Part shown: positions 13,501 to 23,080 of the stretch, one piece after another
Layout of the letters: each line of letters opens with the position of its first letter
Position numbering within the stretch: the first letter of the stretch is position 1
Assembly: GCA_013399695.1 (NCBI GenBank)
Contig: VXAU01003998.1
Coordinates: forward strand, 2,594,409 to 2,658,408
Length of the DNA stretch: 64,000 bases
Direction of reading: 5' to 3'
DNA from: Formicarius rufipectus
Lineage: Eukaryota > Chordata > Aves > Passeriformes > Formicariidae
Program-made: the position numbers and the translations under genes
The notes under the pieces: generated by a model
What the model was told of the DNA's origin: nothing
Databases searched by the model: none
What the model saw: only the letters and a program-made list of their open reading frames with translations

Positions 13501-16500
13501 TGAAGTTTGCAAAAGTGCCCACCAGTTCTGCCCTGGCCATGACAATGGGACACAAAGGGATGTAAAAAAAAAAAAATTAATAAAGGTCACTAATAAAAAC
13601 ATTAAAATAGGGAGGATTCAGGAAGGGAAGCACTGTGGTGGGCAAGCCCTGCAGGGACCACAAGGTCCTCATGAAACATGAAGGCAGCATTGCAAAGTAC
13701 TGCACTGATGAAGGCCCTGTGTCCCCCTTCCCATACCAACATCCCTTCCTCCTCCCACCATGCAGTGGCTCTGCCACTGACTGGTTCCTGCACATTCATT
13801 TTCCCCATCTCCCCCTAAAGAGCTGCCCCACTTCTTCACAGCAAGAATTCCTCATTCCCCATACCTATTCACAAGCTAGCGAGTAAAGTAATGCAGCAAT
13901 AGACCCTGGAGTAGCTATCTCCCAGGCAACAGTGCCCAGACCATGTCCTGGCATCAAACACCCCCACGAGAAAAATGTTCTTCCCCATCAAAGCACCATC
14001 CAGCCCTCCCAAGTGTTTCAAGCTCCTTGTTCCCAGCTCAGTACTCAAGAGGTCAAGACAGAAATACTGGAGTAGCATCTTCCCTGCTGAGAAACATCCT
14101 GGCAAGCTTCAGGAAACATTGCATGCAGGCAGAAAGGAAGGCATCCCGCAGAGCTGGGCAGAGCCCCCATATCCTGATCAAACTAAATATTACTCTCATG
14201 ATATGCACCAAAGTTCAGGGAGTTCAGAGAATTTTAAAACTACCCCTAATGCTGAGGAACTCTAAGCATCGCCAAGAGCATTGCTCGACAACGCAGTAAC
14301 GAGTTGCAGGGAGAAAGAAGGGGTCACGCAGCTGCCTCATGGGTGCCAGAACATGAGTGCTGGCATCAGCTGGAGGCAGAAAACATCATGTATGGCAGGA
14401 CAAAACACAGGGGCATGCCAGATTCATTTCAGATCTCACAATTTGGCCTCCCATGTTAATGGCTTCACAGAAGATAAAGCAAAAGCGCCATCCTATAAAT
14501 AATTAGCTCTATCATGTGATTGAATTTTCTGACTTGTTTTCTTTCACTGAGCTTTTTCATCCTCAAGATCCAGTTCCTCTTCCCCACAGCATTATTTGCA
14601 CTTCAGGCTCTATGGCATCGCACAGACATATAATTAGAGACACTCGCTTATTTGTTGCCTGTGCATCAGTTGCCTGAGCCCATTCTGGACCAGGTCCCCA
14701 TTGTCCTAGGAAGCATACGAGCAGCGTGCAAGAAAACTGCCCTTTTTCCCCAAGAACAAACCACAGCTCACTTCCTAGTGCTGCCCAGATTTACTCACAT
14801 GCTTGATAAAAAACAAACCAGCTGAGACAAGAACAGTGCTGCTTCTAACTCACATCCATCTGCATGCATGCTTCACCCCACAGCTGCACACCCCAACCAG
14901 GCACCAACAGCCCAGCTATGGGGACACAACTGCAGAAAGCCACTGCAGCACTTAGTGGGAGTGGCGTTAACCAAGAGGCCAAATAATCCAGTTTCAAGGA
15001 GCAGCACAGCTGATTTACAGACAGGCTGATTTGTAGGTTAATTAAACAGCCATATTGTTTTGCTAAACACTTGAGGCTCGATAAATAGAGGGAGAACAAA
15101 ATTCCAGCAGGAGCAGATAATGAAATGAATGAATCGACATGACAGGCACTGGATCCCTATCTTATTTATAGGAATTCATTAAAAGGATAAGGAAAAAAGA
15201 GACGTTGATAACAAGATAAAACAGCTCATGTTTGGAGAGGACTTTAAAAAACACAAAGTCTTATGGGTGTGTGAGGGATCATTGAGCTACACAGGGAGAA
15301 ATCTTTCCTAAGTGATATCCTGATAGAGAAACTATGCCGGATGAGGGGAGTGCCTGGGCACGCGGGGCAAAGGAGGGGAGGTAGATAGCACTGCAATTGT
15401 CCATTCTTCTCATGCCTTTCCCAGGTAATTACTCAGCCACTGCGCTCTGCAGTTGCAAGGCATAACCCTGGGCTCTTTTCAGCCTCCAACTTCTCAGATG
15501 TAAATAGCACGTTTCTGCCTCCACCTTCTGCAAAGCACCTTCTTCAGTGAGGAAGGACAGCTAATTTTTCCAATCCACCTCCAGGCTGGGCAGAGGTGAA
15601 AGATGTTTCCCAGAGTGCTGGCTCAGCACTTCAGCCTGCGGGTGTCTCCAACATGGCCCAGTGCTCCCAAGCACACCAAACCACTCCATGGGCATGAGCC
15701 CCTTTGTTTGAATGCTGGGCATTTGTATCAAGCACAAGGCAGGATGCTTAAAGCACAGGGACTCAGCTCTTCAATCCAAAATCCACCAGCCTTTTACACT
15801 GGTTTTAGCTCAGGAACCATTAATCCAGACGTTGGACTACCGAGAAGCAGCTCCCTTAGAGCTGAGCAGTACTCAGAGAAGGTAACTCCCTGGTTACCCC
15901 TGCTGACGACCTGCAGCAGGAAAAGCCAGGTAAAGCTTGACACGACACTGAAATTCCAAATGCTCACAAATATGGCTCTGGGCAGCTACCTTCACTCTTG
16001 TGCTCCAGGTCTCTCCAATGCTCCAGGTCTTGGACACATCAGAAGAGCCCAGAACCTAGGCACTGTAACTGCTCTGCCTTTGGTCACCTTAGGACAGATA
16101 AAAGCAGAGCACGACGATCGTGACAGCAATATATCTTCAGGCCAGGAGCCTCAAGACATTCACTGACTGAAGTAGCTTGTTCCTGCAGCCGAGGTGGCAG
16201 GGCTTGCAGAGCCGTTCTTAGCAGGGAAACTGATCCAGGAGAAAATGCAACTGCAAAACAAGCTGTGCTGTGTATGGAGCAGATCTGCCTATTCTGCTGT
16301 TGAATCCTGTGAACATGAGTGAGGCTATCAGTGTGCAAAGCATGGAAATCCCTCACACCCCACATGCTACTCCCTTCCTTGTCTGTTAGCAGGACTAGAA
16401 AACACAGCCACAAAGCCAAACCTCCACCAGATGAGGTGCAATAACCCCACTCAGCACAAATGTCACCTCGTAAAAGCCCCTATGAATCTCTGGGACACCG

Positions 16501-18207
16501 AAAGTCCCTTATTCACAGCAGGAGCAACTTGGAGACATCATTAAGGACAGGAAAACACCGCTGGTTTGGGGCTGTGCTGAGGACAGTTCTTTGGACACCC
16601 CTCTTCAGTGCATGAGGCACATGTGCTTCTCCCTGCTCTATGCCATCTGCCACCCTGCAAAATAAATTGCCACTCAACTGTGAGCAGTTCATTTGCTTGG
16701 CCCTCCTCAGTATGAGCCAGCCCCAAATCCAAGCCCAGCCCTGCCTTCTGCACACCCACACAGAGGTTTCCCTACCCCTCAGGAGCCCCTGACCAAGCCC
16801 TGTTCTGAAACAGGGATGCGTTACGGAGATCTTAGTCCCTCTGGGCTGAAACCAGGGAAAGGGTCCAACAGAACAAAGAGGAGATGAATAGAAAGGAGTC
16901 TGCTCCTCCAGCCACTTTCCACCCCAGGTGCCTTTGCAACCAGTGGGAACTTTGCTGCCGACTCCCTTGGATCCAGATGGGGAGAAGGCGGCAGGGACTT
17001 GGATGGCTATATGAGCCCGTTTCCCTTCCAAGGTGGAGAACTCATTTGAGAGGTGAGGTTTAGAGGATGCATTACCAGTCAAGAAGATCCCAAACTGACC
17101 AGAAAATGCCCCACCTTGACATCCTGCCCTCTCAGCTGGAGACCAACAGGCACAGAAAGCACAAGGGAGCCAGGAGGTACCTAAGATACAGAACGTGAAT
17201 AAAGAACTCCCTAATTCCAACTCTCACCCATCCAGCTGCTCAACTAAACATAAAGAGGTGAGAAGTGCCTCTCTTCTGCCCAGTCGGAGCCATCAGCACG
17301 GCACAGCACCATCATCCAGCTGAAGATCCTGGAGACCTACAGAGGAAAGCAGCCCTTCCACCCCCCAGGGAAGAGCAGAGTGACCGCATGGTCGGGAATC
17401 CCAGAGCCAGCAGACAATGTAGCCGTCCTATCCGGCTCAGCCCTGGCTGACAAATGGGAATAAACCCAACTGAGCCGTCCACCTCCCTGCCCTGGCAATT
17501 AGACTCAGAGAAAGGTCCAAAGCACTATTGTGATCAATTAAATTTAAAAAAAGAGCAGTGTCAGCGTGCAGCCGTGGGAGGATCCAGCCCTTTACTGATC
17601 TCTGAATTGAAAACGCACATCACAGCATGCACAACGTACAGTTCCTAGAGGGGAAAAAAAAAAAAAAAAAAAAGGAAAAAAAAAATCCTTTTTTTTCTAG
17701 GCAGAAGCGTTCAGCATTCAGGGGACAAAAAAAGACACGTACTGAGGCATCCCTTGCTCGAAGAGCACATGGGGTGAAACCAGGCACTCAGGTGAGTGTC
17801 ACAGCGCAGTTGTGCTCAGTTATTTCAGCCGGGAGCTCCTGGAAAAGCCATCAGTAAGTTCAAATCTGCTTTTCTCATACAGCTTTTGGGGAACGGGGAG
17901 GGAGGGGTATCTATTATCCTTCCTTCCAATACATCGGGTCTGCTGGAAAATCAGGGTGAGGGTGAAATTCACGCGATTTAAAGGGACCCGAAGAGGGTCG
18001 TTCCGGCACACGCTCCCTTTCTCCCCCCCGGCGCGCCCCCCCCCCCCCCCCCCCGGGCGGGGCGCGCCCGCCCCCCCCCGCGCCCCTCGGAGCGGGCAGC
18101 GCCAGCCGGGGCGGGGAGCGGGTCCCCCGCGGGCAGGTGGGCGCTCACCTGATGAGGTTCTGCAGGCCCTGCTTGCTGGAGTTCCTCCTCAGGATCGCGC
18201 TGGTCAT
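1488..18207 (-). CDS. LSP1: Lymphocyte-specific protein 1 (LSP1), 5' part of the gene; continues past the window start
   Basis: LSP1 is an F-actin-binding phosphoprotein of leukocytes and endothelium, acting at the cortical cytoskeleton in migration. Three coding exons are visible: 18207-18149, 5054-4905 and 1581-1488 (or 1492). Exon 2 encodes LTAQWSVEDEEEAARERRRR, and exon 3 encodes a LEEDEGFSDWSQ segment. Both match the acidic N-terminal half of mammalian LSP1 as I know it (TAQWSVEDEEEA; ELDEDEGFGDWSQ). Phases join exactly: ATC AG|G CTG, then AAC CA|C TAT. The C-terminal caldesmon-like actin-binding half is not in the window. TNNI2 lies upstream on the same strand, as in mammals. Identity is firm; full length and the last donor are not resolved. 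Confidence 0.92.
1582..4904 (-). other. LSP1 intron between coding exons 2 and 3
   Basis: No additional exon was recognised. The interval holds an AT-rich stretch around 3900-4060 and a long A-rich tract near 4662-4708. Short open frames on both strands show no family similarity. Confidence 0.6.
4662..4708 (+). repeat. A-rich low-complexity tract
   Basis: A run of about 17 A is followed by AC-interrupted A-runs (caaaaaaacccaaacaaaac, then more A). On the LSP1 transcript strand it is T-rich. It could be an old poly(A) tail, but no parent element is recognisable beside it. Confidence 0.8.
4905..5054 (-). CDS. LSP1: LSP1 second coding exon
   Basis: The exon is 150 bp, preceded by a pyrimidine-rich acceptor (TTTTCTCTCTGTGTTGGCAG) and followed by donor GTAAGA. 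It encodes TAQWSVEDEEEAARERRRR, EREKQLRSQAEEG and then a polar stretch ending QEN. The alternating acidic and Arg-rich pattern predicts a charged, probably helical segment. It is the most conserved LSP1 piece here and fixes the gene's identity. Confidence 0.93.
7021..7074 (+). repeat. T/G low-complexity tract
   Basis: Several long T-runs are separated by gggtgg and ggtttgg. It is simple sequence only, and it creates a spurious Phe/Trp-rich frame on the plus strand. Confidence 0.8.
15115..15222. promoter_or_regulatory. Cluster of GATA motifs in LSP1 intron 1
   Basis: Within about 110 bp there are AGATAA, TATCTTA (reverse), GGATAA, TGATAA and a second AGATAA. LSP1 is a blood-cell gene, so GATA-factor binding is a reasonable guess. 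The region is AT-rich, however, and such motifs also arise by chance. Confidence 0.3.
17654..17696. repeat. A-run with perfect A/T inverted repeat
   Basis: A run of 20 A is followed by GG, ten A, TCC and eight T. The arms AAAAAAAAGGA (17666-17676) and TCCTTTTTTTT (17686-17696) are perfect complements around a 9-nt A loop. It lies about 450 bp into LSP1 intron 1. Confidence 0.85.
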
Positions 18208-18340
18208 GGTGGCCACAGCCGCGGCGGGCAGGGTCCCGCTGCCGCCCCCTCCCCAGCGCCGCAGGCAGCCGCCCGGCACTGCGCGCTCCCGCGGCCCCCT
18301 CTCCGCCTTCAGGAAGTTCTGCAGCTGGTTTCCTTTTGTT
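18000..18340. promoter_or_regulatory. CpG-island-like GC-rich block at LSP1 first exon
   Basis: The block is very GC-rich with many CpGs (ggcgcgcc, gggcggggcgcgcccgc), includes a run of 19 C at 18036-18054, and surrounds the LSP1 start codon. This fits a CpG-island promoter for the MTSAIL isoform. Transcription start would be above 18207 on the minus strand; no TATA box is evident. Confidence 0.6.
18149..18207 (-). CDS. LSP1: LSP1 first coding exon (alternative N-terminus)
   Basis: The exon encodes a short basic leader, MTSAILRRNSSKQGLQNLI plus AG of a split Arg codon, followed by donor GTGAGC. The ATG sits in a strong context (GCCACCATGA). An in-frame ATG further upstream (18363) would add a Gly/Pro-rich stretch and has no comparable context, so I prefer 18207. 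The leader contains RRNSS, a basophilic-kinase-type site. The best-known human LSP1 isoform starts with a different acidic leader, so this looks like an alternative first exon. Confidence 0.88.
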
Positions 18341-21300
18341 TCTGCTAGCCCCCCCTGCTCCACACCCCCGGCTTGCCTCCTCCACCTCTACCTCCTCCTC
18401 CCCCTCTGCCTCGTGGAAGTGTCACGGGAGAATCTCTGCGAGCGCAGCCGCCGGCGGGCCCCGCAGCACAAAGCCCGGCTCGCCCCGCTCCCCTGCAAAA
18501 GGATTCTTGTCTCGCTTTAATTCTCTTCTCTCCCTTCTTCATCTTCTCCAGCTCTCTTCCTCACCCTATTCAATCCCACACACACCACCTATCTTGTTCT
18601 TTTTTTTTTTTCCTTCACCTTTACCAATGTTTTCCTGATTACACAAAGCAACTAGAGAGCAGAAATTCAGGTTGGGGACTTGGACTCCATGAGCTGTAAA
18701 TTACTCCAGGTCCATTCACAGCAGAAGTCTTGCGTGAAGGTTTCAGCTCCAAACAGTCCCTACACACCCAAAGGTGAACTAAGAGTCAGATTAATACGAA
18801 ATGGGCTTTGTGGTGGGAAAATGCCACACCAGAGAAAAAAGTTCTCCTGGGATAGAGATAGCAGCTGCATTTTAAGGAAGCCTCAGGCAGGCAAGCAGTA
18901 TATATCCTGCTTCTGCTCTCAAACTTCCCTCTCACCTGCCCAAGTGACCAACTCTCCCATGCCTGTTTTCCCAGCCATCAAACTGGGCAAGAGCAAAGAA
19001 ATCTGGGTAAATCTGGCTTGCCTCCTCAAAACACTGATATTTCAGGAGATTAAAGTGTGTGAGTATTTGAAGAACTAACATCGCCACCTGCCAAAACAAA
19101 ATGCCCATCTGCCATGCATTCAGATGCTTGTTCTTCACGCTACCTCATCATGGGAGTAGTCTCAAGGGGGAATAAAAGTCTTTTTCCCTAACCTGCATCT
19201 CCTGGTCCACATGTGCTTTTCCGGGGGGAAAAGATCTTGCGCCATGCCAAACCAACAGGTGCCTGGACTTGTACCTAGCAAGCTCCAACCCTACCTCATA
19301 CTTGCCCATTATGGTGCACATGGCATAGCCTGATCATGTTCCCCAAGGTAAGTGGGAACTGGCTTTCATATTTCTCTGGATGTCTCTGATATGGGAGCAG
19401 TTATGTGGACTCACTCTTACCTTCCTTCTGCTTTCCATCCCTCTCATCTCATTTACACTTTTCCTTTCAATCACTTCTTCAGAAATGTTTCTTGACACCT
19501 GGTAAGCTGAAATGGGGAAGTTGCCCATGAAATACACCCAGAAACCTCAATTTAAAAAAAAAAAAAAAAAAAGGAAGTGCCTGCCCTCCTTTCAACTCTC
19601 GTCATTTTAAAACAGCCTTTTTTATTACTTTTGGAGGTATTTACTAAGCATCATCTAAGTGATTATGAACAACAAAAACCACAAAGCACAGACATTGATG
19701 CTGGCCTCACCCTGTGGGCTGCTCAGATGATATCACACTGCATAGTTTGCTTTCTAAATTTGGTGAGAAGATGGAAGAGATCCACCACAAAAGCTCTCTG
19801 TTGCTGAAAGAGAGCTTGTCCTAGCCATGCAAGTACTTGCAGGAGTAATTAGGTTTAAGCATGTGAGCATTCCTATTGACTTCACCACAACTGGCCAGAG
19901 TTGAAGTATGCACCTACAGGGTTTTCTTTTCGGCAAGAATCGGCCCAAACCTGCCAGTGACTCCCATGGTCTGGGCCAGACAAGGATGGAACTTGAAGGA
20001 GACCTGGCAGGCAGAGATCTACCCAGCAGCCATAGGCCAGCAGCAACTCAGAGCGAATGAAATGACAGCGAGCACTTACTTCAGGCAGAGATGCCAGGCA
20101 ATCCACAGGGAGCTAAGGAGCGGCTAGGAGGAATGCAGCCACTGTCACCAGGAGAAGGCAGGAACCTGCCGAGTGTGGGGAGGGAAAGAGGCAAGGGCAC
20201 ACCACTACCTACCAGAGGCGAGATCTTTTGTGTAAATGGGCAAAGGGAAAAGCTATTAATTCCCCCAGCAAGAGAGCCTTGGCTCCACACCTGGGTTTGC
20301 CTTCTCAAGGATGCCAGCATGAGCTCCTTGTCTTACAAGCACTTGGCAGACTTCCATTCCAATTCCAGGAGTGACTGCCTCTTAGAGATGGGGTTTTCAA
20401 TAAACAGGGCTGACAAAAACCATGCTTGGGTGATGAAATCCAGGACTAGAGAGAGGTCATGACATTAGCTCTTACTGGTCTGAGGTGTTAAGATAATTTG
20501 GAAACACCAGAAGTTAAACAGTGAGGAAAGGAGTCCCTTAACTGCAACAGGCTGAGCTCTGTGTTGCTCCCAGGGAGAGAAATTCCTAGTACTGAAATCT
20601 ATCTGGAAAAACTTTTCAAGCTGTCTGGGCTACTCAGCCTCTGAGGGAGGCTTTCTGCCCTTCTCCCTGCCTTTCATCTTCAAGAGAGATACAAGATATG
20701 ACAAGAAAACTCATCCTTCCTACAGCATCAGTAGGGTCCTGAAGGACAACAGGGAATGGAGAGCAGAGCAAGACCCACAGCTTGCAAGAAGGGAAGGAAC
20801 TGTGCACCAAGTGACACATGCACAGAGTCACTGTCCCCATCTCTGTGGGGCAGGGACCATGTAAACCTACTATTCAAAGGCTTTGCCTGAAGAGCCACAG
20901 TGAAAGAGGAGTGCAGAAGAAATCCCACACCACTGCCTTGCAGTACAGAGGCGCCTTTGGTCCCCTCTCCTCTCTCTCTCTCTGTGAGCCCACATGCATC
21001 ATAGCATGTATGCAAGAACAGTAAGGTCAGCATCAGTCCCACAGCTGCTCTTATCCTTTCACAGACACAAATCTCCTGGTCCCAGCAGGAAGTGAGTAGG
21101 AGTACAGTGGACACAGGAAAACAAAACAAAAAATTAATTCATCTGTTATTTTTTGGCACTGTTTAAGCTAGGAGAACCACCTAAATTTCTGCAGCAAAAC
21201 TGCACCCCACAGTAGGACCTGTGATGCCTGGAGCACCCAGGAACACATTGCATGGCACTGGGGAGTTTCTCAAAGCTCTTCTCAGCAGCAGAAAAAGCAG

Positions 21301-21463
21301 AGAAGGTTAGATACTGGGAGACAGAACTAGTCTGTTTTCATCACTGTGGGAAAGAGGGCAGGAGTCCCAGAGAGATAGGGCCGCACCAGTTCCCATTAAT
21401 TACACAATCATTCTGCTATGTAGGACTAGTTGCAAAATCAGTTGAAGGCTCACACATGGTCTA

Positions 21464-21496
21464 GGGGACGGGGAGGGGGCAGGGGGGGAGGAGGGG
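21464..21496 (+). other. G-quadruplex-type G tract
   Basis: Runs GGGG, GGGG, GGGGG and GGGGGGG are separated by loops of one or two bases, then GG and GGGG follow. This meets the classical four-tract G4 pattern with very short loops, which usually means high stability. It is intergenic, about 3.3 kb upstream of the LSP1 first exon. Confidence 0.85.
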
Positions 21497-22889
21497 AAAA
21501 GCAAGAGTACTCCAGTCCTGCTAGTGAGGAAGTGCAGCCCAAACAATTCTCGTCGATATCGCTGGCATGTAAATCACTGTCAGGATAAGCCTCAAAGTAC
21601 AGTTGCTGTGAGGGCCAATCTTTTATGAGTGCCATCATCTGCCAGTATGGTTTCCAGAAGTCTGTGCCTGCATGTTAGTGGTGGGATCCCACCCCAAGAA
21701 GATGTTCTTGCAGGAACAGCCTCACATCTTCAGCAAAGGAGTAAGAGCCCTCCCTCAGATGGAGATGCCGTGCCTCCACTAGCAGCCCCTCTAGGACAAT
21801 GGAGTAGATGGGGGAATCTCTGGTTTGTCCTATAAGTGAGGCATCTTTGCCATCACAAACCTCTCTCCCTATCCCAACATCTCACTAGCCTCCCCTCACC
21901 ATGCACATACAATGGCCACTTTGAAAGCAGCCTGGCAGACATCAGCATTTGCCCAGCCCCTCAGGAGCCCCAGCTCAGGGAAAGGGGCACACCACTTGGT
22001 ACACCAGGCACATAGATGGTGTGTTTACATATTGACCTCATGGAAAGGGTTTGCCCACCTCACCTTCACTCCAAATTCCCACTTAACGCAGTCCAGCATA
22101 GTCTGCTATCACTCATTTTTGGGCAGCCAAAGAGAGATCAAAGCAGGTGGCCAGAGATAAACCCAAGGAAACAGCACACCTAGCCGCCAAAAGCAGTACA
22201 TTGTCTCCTTCACACCAGAACAGCTCATCACAAGTGCCAGAAGTGTATTGCCAGGAGGGCAGGGCATCTCCCCTCAGGGTGCAGGGGAAGGAGTCCAGTC
22301 CCAATTATGCTCCCCAGCAAGTCTTCCTCTGCCCTGGCCAGGAGTCAGGAGAGGATATTTCCAAACCAACATATGACCCCATGGGTGTTCAAGGAGGGGA
22401 TGCTGTAGGCAGGAGCTCTCTTGGCTCAGAGCTTTTGCCAGGCCCAAGCACTCAGAGGAGTACCATGAAGAACATGTATAATTGTTGGCTGGGTCCAAAG
22501 AGCCAGCAAACACTGTGTCATACTAAGTCTGAAACATCTGGCATGTGATCAATGATGACTTTCTTCCTGTGACATCCAAAGAGGCAGAAATGAGAGGGAA
22601 TCAGAAGCCAGATCTAGAAGGAGCATCCTTCTTCCTCTGCCTCACAGCTGCCTCTCACTCTTACACAGAATGGAAAAAGGACTCTCCCTGTGGAACTTAA
22701 TGGGTATTTCCATAAAGCTAAAATCCCAAGAGTTTGCTTCATTTATCAGTAAGAGGGGAAGATCCAGGCTTACAACCACTGTAAGAGAAGAGGCTTTTGT
22801 TTTGGAGTTGATACAAACAAGAACAAAGAATGGATTTAAAAAACAGAGGAAGGAGAGAAGCATTAACTGAGTAGCCCAGCATAGTTAAA

Positions 22890-23080
22890 GGAGATCTGAG
22901 CCCCTGTTATGCTAAGTGCTGTGCAAATAGTGAGGCATCACCTGAGCTACTGCAGTGAGCCACCATCTGAGTTTTCCAAAGCAAGGCCAAGGCCAAGTGA
23001 CTCAGCCAAGCCCTCGAGGAATGCAGCTGGTCCAGCATATCAAGCCAGAGTCATTTCTGATACTGTGCACTGTATCTATA
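22890..23080 (+). mobile_element. Possible ancient amniote interspersed repeat (MIR/L2/L3-like)
   Basis: The pieces cccctgttatgctaagtgct and gtgcaaat, followed by aagtgactcagccaagccct, recall the old amniote repeat with 'ccattgtgctaggcgctgta' and 'gtgacttgcccaaggtcaca' blocks. The match is from memory, diverged, and has no target-site duplication I can see. Confidence 0.35.

Larger units (their letters stand above)
5055..18148 (-). other. LSP1 first intron (about 13 kb)
   Basis: A long intron separates the leader exon from the conserved exon 2. It contains no exon I can support. It holds homopolymer tracts (T/G-rich 7021-7074, A-run near 13563), a GATA-motif cluster near 15115-15222 and an A/T hairpin at 17666-17696. 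Other LSP1 promoters could lie inside it, since mammalian LSP1 uses several first exons, but none can be assigned by eye. Confidence 0.6.

Noticed and set aside
16513..17220. 235-codon minus-strand frame
   Set aside because: It sits in LSP1 intron 1, matches nothing, and is rich in Cys, Trp and Gly as chance frames here are.
18137..18520. Plus-strand frames across the GC-rich block
   Set aside because: They are antisense shadows of the LSP1 first exon and CpG-rich promoter.
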